Source of the DNA: Apodospora peruviana
Lineage: Eukaryota; Ascomycota; Sordariomycetes; Sordariales; Lasiosphaeriaceae
Assembly (NCBI GenBank): GCA_033439685.1
Contig: JAUEDM010000001.1
Coordinates: forward strand, 248,001 to 312,000
DNA length: 64,000 nt
Direction: 5' to 3'
Of the stretch, positions 11,844-21,275 are shown one piece after another. The notes beneath the pieces are model-generated. The model ran no database searches. It had not been told where the DNA came from and saw only the letters and a list, made by a program, of their open reading frames with translations. The position numbers and the translations under genes were made by a program. Numbering within the stretch: the first letter of the stretch is position 1; the number at the start of each line of letters is the position of its first letter.

Positions 11844-12674
11844 GGTTGCTGGCTATGAGCGTTTCGTTGGAGCCGAGTGGAGATGCCTTGTCTGTTTGCT
11901 TGTTGATATGAAGAAAATGATAGTGCACCGCTGCCGTCTTTATATGTCGCCATGTCTGTCATTGATTCCAAGATATCATCTCCTGCCGTTGACATTTGAT
12001 CTCCATTGATTTCTAATCCTATATTACAAATTCTAGTCACAAAATGCCTGCCGTGATACATAGTGTATAGAGTTTGTAAGACAGGGTCGGCTGCTCGGCG
12101 ATCGGGGAGCAAAATACCGCCCGATGATCCGAGACGACCAATTGCACAATTTCCCCTGCCAAGCAATACCGATACCCCCCGACGGTTTAGTGTGTTAACA
12201 ACCTACCTTACGTCCGACTACGGAATAGGATACCTCCGCGGTACTCCGTGGTGTGTGTTGGAATCAGTGTTTGCCGAATATTATGGAAATGTGCTGCTGC
12301 AACATTGTTCAAGATTGTTCACGGGCGGCATGGAGCTTTGTTTACTCAGTACACCGCCTGCTACTTAGGTTATCGTCTGAAAACCGAATTTGCTGTTGAT
12401 AGCAAAGGAAGGGCAAGTCCCAATGTCCCCTGTAGCCTTTGCCGACATGAAATAGGTGAACCGGTTCGGCAGGAGGTCCACGATTAATTCAGTTCATATT
12501 CATGCAGTTACCAAGTCCATGCCCTTTTTCTTTTCCTTTCAACAACCAACACACGCAATGCAGTCATGTCAATATCTCCAGATGCCAATGAGTCGCTCCC
12601 TCCCTACCCTACCATCTTTTTCTTCTCGTCTGCTATCATAGCTGGGACACACCTCAGCCTACATGTACTGCAGT
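11844..12674. other. Intergenic between two leftward genes
   Basis: This covers the promoter of the NmrA-like gene and the 3' flank of the secreted-protein gene. No further gene was seen. Open frames here have no ATG in a good context and no domain features. Confidence 0.5.
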
Positions 12675-13235
12675 TTACAGCTGATTACACCCATAAGCAG
12701 AATTCTGCAACACAGCATGGACCGAAAGCCCACTATCCCCATGGCAGGTAGCATCGCCTCCGGCACTATTTTTGACGCATTAGCTCTCCCCCTAAAATTG
12801 TAAACATCCCAATATCACGTACCAATTCTGATTACCCCCAGGGTTACAGCACTGATTGTAGATGTATTTCGTCACCCAGCCAACCTCCCACCGCTTGACG
12901 TGGGTATTCTCAAACACGTAGTTGTTGTAGATGCAGATGCGCGCCTCGCCCCAGGTCCAGCTGTGCCACGAGCGGTGGTTGGCCTCGGTCATCTGGTCGG
13001 GGGAATTGTTCTGCAGGTCGTTGGCCAGAGACACGGCGTGGTTCACGTTGAAGATGTTGCCCGAGTTGCAGCCGTCGCGGGCGGCCAGCTTAGGGAGTTC
13101 AAGAGAGTCGGCGATGGTGCCATTTTCGTAGACGGCTGTTAGCTGTATCAGCTCGCCTGGGACGGGTGTGGCGGCTGTGAGGAGGGGCAGGCTTGCTGCT
13201 GCTGCGAGCAGGAGGGAGGAGGGTGTGAAGTGCAT
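12675..13235 (-). CDS. Small secreted cysteine-containing protein
   Basis: Two exons, 13235-12823 and 12765-12675, separated by a 57-nt intron (GTACGT donor, GCTAATG branch-like site, AATAG acceptor), encode 167 aa. The unspliced frame would stop after the donor and give a slightly shorter 147-aa product. The spliced frame adds a Gly/Cys-rich tail (CAGGDATCHGDSG ... YGCNQL), which matches the character of the preceding CCNPGGNQN. The N-terminus is a clear signal peptide (MHFTPSSLLLAAAASLPLLT, likely cut near ATPVPG). There is an N-glycosylation sequon (NGT) and seven cysteines in the mature part. The protein is His/Trp/Asn-rich in the middle. No family was recognised. Size and secretion fit an effector-like or antimicrobial-type secreted protein, which is inference only. 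A TATA box lies about 120 bp upstream. Confidence 0.82.
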
Positions 13236-13352
13236 TTTGAAGGATATTTTGGTGTGCTATGGGGATGATAGAGTGATGATAGTGATTGTGGAGGAGGTGT
13301 TGAGGGTGATGATGATGGAGAGAGATGTGACTTACTCGGATCATCGACGGCC

Positions 13353-13358
13353 TTTATA
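13353..13358 (-). promoter_or_regulatory. TATA box of the secreted-protein gene
   Basis: Read on the minus strand this is TATAAA in the context CATGTATAAAGGCC, about 120 bp upstream of the start codon of the small secreted protein. Canonical TATA elements are more common in strongly regulated fungal genes than in housekeeping genes, in keeping with conditional expression. Confidence 0.55.
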
Positions 13359-15028
13359 CATGTTGGACGATACTTCTTCCGTTGGAAATGATATATCGTC
13401 GGCACCGCCGCTGCGTTTGACAAATGAACATTGTTCATCTCGTAAACTGGTCAATGTCTCAGATAATTCTCACCAAAGTACTATAGAGCTTGACGCGGTC
13501 ATCATGAGTGCATTCACGAATAGCTACCCGGTAATTAAGAGGCGTAGTGAGATTTAGGTAACGAGCTCGCAGCTTCCCAACATGTTTTGCCGCAGCACTC
13601 TACGCGTGCCGCCAGCCAATATACTCATTGCAGTGTGTCTACAGTTAGTCAGGTCTAGCATATCTTACTCAGCATTTCTCTTTCTAATTAGGGGTCGTCA
13701 GAGCCTCATCGGTCCGCAGGTATAGACTACTGCTAGATGCAGTGCTGCCTGGCAATTAATATCGAGAGCCTCCGGTACTACCATCGTGCAGCTACCATTA
13801 CTGATCAAGGTAGCATACGGGTTTGTGTATTTAGGAAAGATGAGGTAATATTTTTCAGCTTTGCGGTTTGACGAACTCGCTTGTATTTAGCCATCATCAA
13901 AGTCGCTTGAGAATGGCATGGCAGACTGTCCGTTGCTAGGGGTCACCCAACTCACCCGGTACGAGGCAGGATAAAGATACTTAGGCCAGTAGGTAAGTCT
14001 AGAATCTGGTTGTAGTGACGACGACCTGCCACAGTCGGTGGTAAAGATGCATAGCACTTTATTACTGGCGGGCGACAACCTTAATATCGCGGTCTATATT
14101 AGTTGTAAGCCACCATGCGACGTCTGCTTGATGAGATAATCATCAAAAGTGACCATTTATGTCTACATCTCCAATCTAAGCGTATTTGGGACGAATGAGA
14201 TGCTAGGTTATAAGCTTTCAACCGCTGTGTACCCCGTTGCTAGTGTTACCCATCCCGTGATGGCTACCTATCCATATCCTCCGTCCCAGACAAGTCCGCG
14301 GAATATCGCAGTATTGAGTTGTAAGCCACCGTGCTACGCGGTGGTGGCCAATCTACGTCTACAGCTCCCATCTAAGCGTATTTGGCGCGAATTAGATGTC
14401 AAGTAAGGCTTTCATCAGCTACCTCGTTGCTGCTACCCTCACCAGTTCCGTCATAGCCATCGACAACCTCTGTTGCAGACACCTCCGCGGAATCTTCAGT
14501 GAAACTTAAATCAGATATCACCGGCTTCGTAAAAACCTGGTGATCGTGTCATGGCCTCCTTGCTAGGCTGCTCGTCACCAATGGCCATCAACATCCTCTA
14601 ATGCAGACAAAGTCCGCGGAGTACCTACAACTGGGTCGAATTGGACTTCGCCTACCTCGACCCTCGGAGCAACCTGATGATTGTGTCATGTTTTCGGCGT
14701 GATCTTGAAGGCCATAGCTTTGTGTTAGGTCCCGCTCCATACCTAGTGATGAATGAGAACAAGTACACATAGGTAGATACAGAGTCTGATATTGCTATCC
14801 ATTATATACTTTTCCAGCCTTCATTCACAAATCAACTTCTAATACCACAGGTAAAGCACCGGCTTTTACTCCTCCGCTTACGATATTTTGTTTCCCGGCT
14901 TTCACCCAGCTTCCACCCAGCATAGCTCGAAACACAACAAATCCGTATACAAAGATAGATAGAAAGAAAAAAAATGTACAAAGCTACTTATATATGTATA
15001 CATATCCACCAATCCTCACACGTAATCA
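13359..15028. other. Gene-free region between two leftward genes
   Basis: No gene was found in 1.7 kb. The middle contains decayed tandem repeats (annotated separately). The last 200 bases are AT-rich with tatatatgtatacatat-type runs just beyond the stop codon of the following leftward gene, suiting its 3' UTR and poly(A) site. Confidence 0.5.
14103..14620. repeat. Diverged tandem repeats, about 190-216 bp unit
   Basis: Shared anchors recur in the same order. ttgtaagccacc is at 14103 and 14319, tctaagcgtatttgg at 14175 and 14371, and tccgcgga at 14295, 14484 and 14613. The text between anchors is alignable but heavily substituted and has indels. Two nearly full units and a truncated third are visible. 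No long open frame or terminal repeat explains them. Confidence 0.7.
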
Positions 15029-16528
15029 CTACAAGTGCTTCCCCAAAACAGGCGACGAAGCCCGCTTTCCCATCCCAAGCGGCGGACTAACAGGTGAAAC
15101 CATCTCATGCTGCCCCTGCAACGGCGTCCCAACCGTCGTCGTCGGCGGCCGTCCATACATATACAAAATCGACGTGCTGGCAGAATCCACGGACCCCGAC
15201 ATCATCGTATCCCGATCCACAGTCGAATCCGACCACCCAGACTGATACTGCTGCTGACGCGGCTTCGGCGTGGTGGGTACCTTCATAACCGGAAGCGGCG
15301 GGACCAAATCATCTGTCGACTGTTCAGCCGAATAGACGTTGTAGATAGAGTTGCGAGTGCTATAATTCGTGCTGGCCATCGTGTTGCGCTGCGAGATCGA
15401 GTCGCTGGGACTAATCGTGCCACGCAGACCTAGACTCGGGCTTCGGTTGCCGCCAAAGGAGACAGCGGAGAGCATGCTGCCGCGCTGCGACAAGGGGTTG
15501 AGGTGCAGCGGGTGGTGACGCCGTAACCAGCTGGCGATGGAGGATCTGATTTCTGGCTGGCTGCCTTTAGGCGCAGGCGGCAGGATGCTGACTGGGTACG
15601 TGCCGTCGGGTGTCTTCTCGTCGGTCGTCGCCACGAAACCGACGGCAGGAGAAGTTCCGCCGCCGTTTTGATGGGCGTATGACGCGGCGATCAGGTCATC
15701 TAGGATCTGAGAGTTTGTTCGCGGGTCGATGGTTGCTGAAGCGTCTGGGTGAGCTGGCGGAGTGGCATTGTTGGGTGATGATGACCACGATGCAATCTCC
15801 CTTTCTCGATGGACGAGATACCGTTTCCATAGAAAATATCCCAAGCCACAAAGCAATGCAACGAGACCTAAGGGATTGTTGTTACTTATTGACCACAAAC
15901 AGTAAGGGATACTGATGAGAGACGACGTACCAATGACTCCGAGAGCAATCCCGGCCTTCTGCCCAGCTGAAAGCCCGCCATTCCCATTTTGCAGACGGAC
16001 GTCCGGGACGTTGTCATCTGAATCGAGAAGTTGGCCCTCGGCCACACCGGTCGAGCTCGAGGGATATGATGCCGTTGTCGTCGGCACACCAGCCGCAACT
16101 CCCGCCGCCGGAAGTGACGTTTCCATGACGCCGACGCTGCTGGAAGAAGTTGTCGAGGTTGTAAAAGTCGTGCTGCTGGACGATTGACTCCTGAGCGTCG
16201 GCTTGGAACCGGGCTTCGGATCGGGTGCCGGAGAATGGCTGATTGCCGTGAGAGTTGGGATCACCCTCTCCGATGTGGCGGACAAGCCCGGGACATCTGG
16301 AGCGAGCGCCCCGGTGGGCTTGGGGATCAATGTGACTTCTGTCTTGTCGTCGTCGTCGTCGTCGTCTTCTTCAGGGTCGCTGTCCACGCCGTCGCTGTCC
16401 ACGCCGTTGTCGTCGTCCGAGGACAACGCGTCGTCTACTATTTCGACTCGGTTCTGTCGACGCCGTAGTCCTCTGCGTCCCTCAAGGGAATCCCTCGCCC
16501 CGACATTTCGTCTTCTGTTTGGGAACAT
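15029..16528 (-). CDS. Single-pass membrane protein with Ser/Thr-rich ectodomain-like region
   Basis: Two exons, 16528-15931 and 15867-15029, encode 478 aa. The 63-nt intron (GTACGT to CTTAG) is a multiple of three and has no stop, so the unspliced frame reads through. Splicing restores a clean transmembrane segment, AGIALGVIG joined to LVALLCGLGYFLW, which the intron would otherwise break. Before it come an Arg-rich N-terminus, an acidic Asp run and a long Ser/Thr/Pro-rich stretch (STTFTTSTTSSSS). After it come a basic KRYLVHRERE stop-transfer and a disordered Ser/Pro-rich tail. The layout resembles Mid2/WSC-type wall-stress sensors, but no signal peptide is visible at the chosen ATG, so topology and function are uncertain. 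Confidence 0.8.
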   Translation of the reverse strand: MFPNRRRNVGARDSLEGRRGLRRRQNRVEIVDDALSSDDDNGVDSDGVDSDPEEDDDDDDDKTEVTLIPKPTGALAPDVPGLSATSERVIPTLTAISHSPAPDPKPGSKPTLRSQSSSSTTFTTSTTSSSSVGVMETSLPAAGVAAGVPTTTASYPSSSTGVAEGQLLDSDDNVPDVRLQNGNGGLSAGQKAGIALGVIGTSSLISIPYCLWSISNNNPLGLVALLCGLGYFLWKRYLVHREREIASWSSSPNNATPPAHPDASATIDPRTNSQILDDLIAASYAHQNGGGTSPAVGFVATTDEKTPDGTYPVSILPPAPKGSQPEIRSSIASWLRRHHPLHLNPLSQRGSMLSAVSFGGNRSPSLGLRGTISPSDSISQRNTMASTNYSTRNSIYNVYSAEQSTDDLVPPLPVMKVPTTPKPRQQQYQSGWSDSTVDRDTMMSGSVDSASTSILYMYGRPPTTTVGTPLQGQHEMVSPVSPPLGMGKRASSPVLGKHL

Positions 16529-16544
16529 TTGTGATGATTGTGGT

Positions 16545-16568
16545 GGTTGGTTGGTTGGTTGGTTGGTT
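16545..16568. repeat. (GGTT)6 microsatellite
   Basis: Six copies of ggtt lie 17 bp upstream of the start codon of the membrane-protein gene. They would appear as an AACC repeat in its 5' leader. Confidence 0.9.
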
Positions 16569-18106
16569 ACGAGTTTAGTGAGTTTATCGGAACCGGATTG
16601 ACATGAGATGATGCTGTCGAATATCTAGATGTACAGACGACCCAATGTAAACTTTTTGATGATGCAGACCATGAAACAGAATGAAGGAATGAAAGACGGC
16701 ACCTGGCCGATTGATAATGAGAGAAAAGAAAGAAAAAAAGAAGAAGCAAAAGCCAAGTCTTGAAAATCAACAACAATCCATGGATACGTCGTATCCACCA
16801 CAAACCTGAGTGGGAAAGAACAACAAAAGGGAAGGAGGAGACGAGAAAGAGGAGAGGGAGAGAAAAGGCTAATACGGTGTTGTTGTCAAACAGTTTGCGT
16901 GGGTTTCAAAAGCCGGGAGCACCACGCCACAGAAAGACGACGACGGGCCTCGACCAGGTTTCTGGGCTCCATAATACGTGTGTTCGTGTCAATGCACTTG
17001 TTGACGAAAAGTGGTGATCGTCAGAGCTTTGGTGTTTCATGTCCAGTCGTGTCCACTTTTTGACGGTTTCAGCGCGTTGTTGCACCGAAAGCGAGCACAC
17101 CTCCTGAAAGCTCCGCCAAGACAAGACGACGCTGCGGCGGAGTACCTGGTTAGTAAGTCTTATTACCGTCTGAACACCTCCTGAACCAATCAATCAGGGA
17201 TCATGCTGTTGCAGCGAACTCCCCGAGGCTCGGCTGTTGTTGCCTATCCCCAAAACACTAATGATTTGATTTATTGCGATGCCTTTCAGTTTCCTCCCTC
17301 TGTGGTGATTGCCTACCGGTAGTGTCACGGCACTCCCGAAGGGATTTTCCGGGGGTTGCGGCGTCGAGGCCGCCGGTCCTGTGCTTTGTTTCATCGGGGA
17401 GAAACATCGTGGCCGCTTGTGCCTCTAGCCCGCGAAGACAACAACAGCAGAAACAAAAGCTCGGATAAACTTTTGGCATCTTCTTGGCGTCACAAAAGGA
17501 GGTCAGATGGGTCATCTCGGACTCTGTATCCGTTGGTTTTGTTTGTTCTTTATAGTATGTTTCGCCCAGACAAAACGATGAAGCTGTGTCGACAGCAGAT
17601 TCCAGTCATAGAAGAGTACGCGGAATAATGCTCCCAGACAGACATTCCCAACTATATCGTTGTTGATGGCTCATGTTCTGTTTGAAAGGCATTTTGTTTG
17701 TCGTTGTCCTTAAATCCTGACGGCCGAGGTACAAAACTGCAACAGTGCAACTCTAGGATATAGAACTCCACACGATGATCGGGCATCACCTTGAAGGGAT
17801 CAGCATCATGCCGCACCATATCGGCTGGACTTGCCAGACGTCAACAATGCCAATGTTGCCAATGTCTGATAAGCTTCGCGTTCTTCTAGGCTGTTGCCAG
17901 CAGCCCCGCTATGATGGATGTCTACCGTCTCAGATCTGCTGCTCCTCCGCTCTAGTCTAATATATCAAGGTATCAACTGATCCTCAAAATCTATCTATCC
18001 GCGGAGTTGAATCTATACCCCCAACTCCACCCCATCTTGAACCCAGTCATCTCCTAATCCCCGAAGCAGCCGTTGGCTGCTTTGATAGAGACCACAAGCA
18101 ATCACC
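16569..18106. other. Intergenic, no supported gene
   Basis: The first part is the promoter and leader zone of the leftward membrane-protein gene, with purine-rich runs at 16710-16870. The open frames at 17258-17628 run on both strands over the same DNA and show no domain, so they are treated as chance. No RNA gene was recognised. Confidence 0.5.
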
Positions 18107-18313
18107 ATGCTCACCTGCACCACCATATTCGTTTGCGAGATATGTCGGATCCCCCAAGCCGACCGACATGAAGTGGTATGGAGTAACGTAGAGGCCGTGA
18201 ATCAGCTTCAATGTTGTGATTGTCGCCGAAAAAGAAGCACTCCGAAGAAAGTCTGGGCCGGTTCCCGAACCAAGGCACCAGCTTCTGTCGTCATTGTCGT
18301 AACTCGTTCGTGA
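18107..18313 (+). CDS. Doubtful 68-aa ORF with two CxxC motifs
   Basis: The ATG sits in a good context (tcaccATGc) and opens 68 codons. The product has CEIC near residue 10 and CCDCRRKR near residue 36, which could form a small metal site, followed by a basic tail. It ends 21 bp before the stop codon of the convergent FSH1-like gene, so there is little room for a 3' UTR. No family was recognised. It is listed because the paired CxxC spacing is not typical of random frames, but a chance ORF is at least as likely. Confidence 0.25.
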   Translation: MLTCTTIFVCEICRIPQADRHEVVWSNVEAVNQLQCCDCRRKRSTPKKVWAGSRTKAPASVVIVVTRS

Positions 18314-18334
18314 CGTCGTCGTCGACTGCTCAGC

Positions 18335-19126
18335 TCACAAAACCCCCATCTCCCACGCCATCTCAACAACCTTGTTAACAACAATCTCCACATCCTGCGA
18401 CTTAATCGGCAACCTATGATCCCCATCCCACTCGACCAGCCTCGTCGTCCCCTTTTGGCAATACATCTCAAGCAGCCGTCTATGCCGTGGGATCCCTGGA
18501 TCCTGGAGACCATGAACATGCAGCGTGGGGATGGTAACCACATGCTCACCCTCATTTGACTCCGGCCAATCCCTAAACTCCAAACTCAATTTATCCGCCC
18601 TCTCCACATGACGCGGAATTTCGAGATCACCAGTCGGATCAAGCATAACGTGGGGCGCGCTCCCAGCCATGAGGACGCCAAACCTCCACTCCACTCCCTT
18701 CAAAAGTGGCTCCTTCCCCAGTTTCATCAAACGCTCCTGCATCCAGAGTAAGGAAGCAGCGATCTTGGCGCCCTGCGAGAATCCCAGCAGTCCAACCCAC
18801 TCGCCTGAACCGGCGTCGGCGTCCATTGCGCCCTTTAGCTGGGAGAGGATCTGAGAGGCGGCTTCTCGCGGATCAATTTCTTCGTGGTCGTCCTGCCAGC
18901 GCAGCCACCGATAGAAGGGCTTGTATTCCCCATAAACGCGGACGATGGCCGGGTGCGGCGGACAGATGAACGGAGCGTCGACGAAGACGAAGCGGAAGTG
19001 CGGGGCTAGACCTTTACCGCCGTGGGTGCCGATTATCGCGCGGCATTGTAAGCGAAACACTTGCGCGTTTACGCCGCCGCCGTGGAGGCAGAGGATGCGC
19101 GGGAGGGTGAGGTCTTCTTCGGACAT
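18335..19126 (-). CDS. FSH1-family serine hydrolase
   Basis: An intronless 263-aa frame read from the ATG at 19126. An upstream in-frame extension to 19387 has no family character. The fold is a compact alpha/beta hydrolase: RILCLHGGGVNAQVF at the N-terminus, the nucleophile elbow GFSQG with Ser117, Asp209 in HVHGLQDPGIP and His237 in DGDHRLP. This is the FSH1 (DUF341) family, whose members include yeast Fsh1-3 and thioesterase-like enzymes such as LovG in metabolite clusters. No polyketide synthase is nearby, so a stand-alone carboxylesterase or thioesterase role is more likely. The substrate is unknown. It has no signal peptide, so it is probably cytosolic. Confidence 0.93.
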   Translation of the reverse strand: MSEEDLTLPRILCLHGGGVNAQVFRLQCRAIIGTHGGKGLAPHFRFVFVDAPFICPPHPAIVRVYGEYKPFYRWLRWQDDHEEIDPREAASQILSQLKGAMDADAGSGEWVGLLGFSQGAKIAASLLWMQERLMKLGKEPLLKGVEWRFGVLMAGSAPHVMLDPTGDLEIPRHVERADKLSLEFRDWPESNEGEHVVTIPTLHVHGLQDPGIPRHRRLLEMYCQKGTTRLVEWDGDHRLPIKSQDVEIVVNKVVEMAWEMGVL

Positions 19127-19698
19127 TTTGCCAGTGTGTGGTGATGAAGTGTGACGATGAGGTCGGGAATGGATAGTGCGGTGGCCGGGAATGAATGTGA
19201 GGCAACCGATAATCAACTGATATCGGGACCGGGGTTGAGATCCCGAGGAGTGATCAAGGTAGGGCCGGGATTCCGAATGACTGCTGAATGTGCCGCAATT
19301 GAAATCCCGAATGGATATGCGCCGAAGTGGTCGTCGGAGGAAAGAGTATTGGATCATTAGGTAAGGACCGAAGGTGGTGAGCAACAAGTGAGACGGGTGT
19401 GTGTCGGGTAAGCACTATTCACGTGCTGGGCATTTCTTGTGAGAAACTCCGAGGGCGCAGCGACGACCAAAGTGGCTCCTGCCCCTCTTGCAGCAAGTGA
19501 GACTGAAATCAAAGTAAGGCTCATGAACAACTCTCAGCAAAAGACGACTGATATTTCAAAATCAAAATCAGCATGAAATAAAATAAAACTTTTCCGGTGG
19601 GGAATTCATTTGCTTCATTTCGAATCTTACTAAGATTCTTGGCCATCCGACTTTATCAATGAAATATGGGTAAACAACTTGAATCCTATCCGACGAAA
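19127..19698. other. Intergenic between two leftward genes
   Basis: This covers the promoter of the FSH1-like gene and the AT-rich 3' flank of the next membrane-protein gene (aaaataaaact near 19580). No further gene was seen. Confidence 0.5.
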
Positions 19699-20580
19699 TC
19701 AAGTAATATGCCACCTCAAAATCATCAAACACCTTGCCTCCAACACCCTCTTCTCCCAAGTGATCTCGAAAAAAGTTGTCGCCAGCCCCATCGCGCCAAC
19801 AAGAAGCGGAATAATCTGCCCGACAGCAAAAATATCGTTCACCCCCGTCAGCCCGTTCGCACTTATCAGGTACTCGATTGACCCAACAGAGAGCGCAATA
19901 ACCGTGATCGATAGAGTGACAAGCGTGATCTCGACTTTTGCCCTCGGCCTCTCAGTCTTCTTACTAGTTTCAGATGTCGAAGCGGGTGTATACCCTCCTC
20001 CCTTTATTGCCTTGGAGATCATCAACCAACATGAGTACCCTAACAAGCCAACGCACACTGCCAGCCCTATGACTGAAGCAGCCTTCCCTAATCCGCGGAA
20101 TGCCGGACTACGGATGGGTATCGCGCCGAACCAGCCCACGTAGTCACACCCTGGGTCCGGCGTGGTTGAGAATTGCGTTGAGTCTAAGCCGATAAACCAG
20201 AACCAGACCCCGTAGGCTGAAAGCGCGGCGTACATGCAGAAGCGCGCGGTGCCGGCCAACGTGCCGAAGAAGGTGATTCCGTCGCCGGTGGTGGACGAGA
20301 GCGCGCCCAGCAGCAGCCAGAAGGCTATGAGTACTTCAGGTGGATGGATGGCTGCGGCTGTGGCGGAGGTGGTTGTTGTGAGAAAGACGAGGCAGGCGAA
20401 GACGGCGAGTTGGAGGTGTATGTTGACGACCCTGTAGAGAGCCTCTTCTTCCTGGCGGAAGATGGTTACGAGTAAAGTGCCCAGCCAGTGGAAGTAGAAG
20501 CCTAGGCGGATGCCGAGGCCGTAGAAATCTGGGTTGCCTTCGATGCCTTGGATGGCGCAGGTGGTGGTAGTGTTGGCCAT
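19699..20580 (-). CDS. Multi-pass membrane protein, paralog A of a divergent pair
   Basis: A single-exon 293-aa frame from the ATG at 20580. It has about seven hydrophobic segments, for example HLQLAVFACLVFL, IAFWLLLGALS, VIGLAVCVGLLGYSCWLMI, VTLSITVIALSVG and IIPLLVGAMGLATTFF. The N-terminus reads GNPDFYGLGIRLGFYFHW, matched in the neighbour at 21276 by GNPDLTGLGMRLSFYLQ. Other matching blocks are the IHPPEVLIAFWLL / IRAPEAAVVFWML loop, a YGVWFWF / YGCWFWF helix and a C-terminal EITWEK / SIMWEK motif. The two genes are therefore diverged duplicates. I do not recognise a characterised family. Transporter, receptor and sensor roles are all possible. Confidence 0.8.
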   Translation of the reverse strand: MANTTTTCAIQGIEGNPDFYGLGIRLGFYFHWLGTLLVTIFRQEEEALYRVVNIHLQLAVFACLVFLTTTTSATAAAIHPPEVLIAFWLLLGALSSTTGDGITFFGTLAGTARFCMYAALSAYGVWFWFIGLDSTQFSTTPDPGCDYVGWFGAIPIRSPAFRGLGKAASVIGLAVCVGLLGYSCWLMISKAIKGGGYTPASTSETSKKTERPRAKVEITLVTLSITVIALSVGSIEYLISANGLTGVNDIFAVGQIIPLLVGAMGLATTFFEITWEKRVLEARCLMILRWHIT

Positions 20581-21275
20581 ACCCCCGTATGATGATGTGG
20601 TTCTGGTTATTTATCTGTGATACTCAGATTACTGGTTCTGGTCATCCGAGGTTCTTTGAGGTGAGTGATTGAAATTTTGGTGATGTCGGACAAGTAAACA
20701 GCAATGAGGTTGAGTTGATGTCTTTTTCTGGTTGATTTTTTGTGATGTCGTCGGACAAGTAAACAGCAATGAAGTTGAGTTGATGTCTTTTCTGGTTGAT
20801 TTTTGGTAATGATCATCCGGGGTCTTTGAGGTGAGTTGTTTGAATTTCGTGATGTCGTCGAGGCACGCTGTATGAATAAAGTTGACGACGGGAGGTAGCC
20901 AGCTGCTTGCCTGGTCAGAAAGATCAAGATAAAAAGGGCAGGCTCATTTTAGAGATGCTTTTTGATCACTGGATGCAAAGAACTGAATGCCAGCCAATAT
21001 CTGCACTGATCTGCCCCCTGCACGGGTCCAGATCGCCATGAAACCGTGATGGTGTGGCCGAAAGGGGCCCTAGTGTTGTGCGGCTGAAGGTGAAATCTGG
21101 ATTTAAGGGGGTATAACGGGCTACAACCACTTGGCGATGGCGCCACTTGCGATCGCTCTAGATCATAGGTCTTGATTTGATATCAATCCCGGAGCCTCTT
21201 CCTGATTTATCATTTCTTTTTATATTTTTTTTCTTGGTTCTCATTCATGATTTTGTTTTGGGCGCAAGCAACACC
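20581..21275. promoter_or_regulatory. Divergent promoter between the two membrane paralogs
   Basis: Both paralogs must start from this 695-bp interval. The half next to paralog A carries direct repeats (20643-20860). The half next to paralog B ends in a T-rich tract (about 21208-21235). A frame in phase with paralog B opens at 21177 and would add a hydrophobic leader, but paralog A supports the 21276 start. Confidence 0.6.
20643..20860. repeat. Nested direct repeats in the divergent promoter
   Basis: A block of about 60 bp beginning gatgtc(gtc)ggacaagtaaac occurs at about 20682-20741 and again at about 20743-20803, with few differences. This pair is bracketed by another repeat, catccgaggttctttgaggt at about 20643 and catccggggtctttgaggt at about 20814, each followed by a similar gtgatgtcg segment. 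The order A-B-B-A' in one orientation suggests two rounds of tandem duplication. Confidence 0.85.

Noticed and set aside
17258..17515. 85-aa minus-strand ORF with a CFCCCC run
   Set aside because: The cysteine run comes from a TTG/GTT simple-sequence tract, and three other frames are open over the same DNA.
19127..19387. N-terminal extension of the FSH1-like hydrolase to 350 aa
   Set aside because: The extension has no family similarity, and the ATG at 19126 gives a standard 263-aa FSH1 protein beginning just before the first beta strand.
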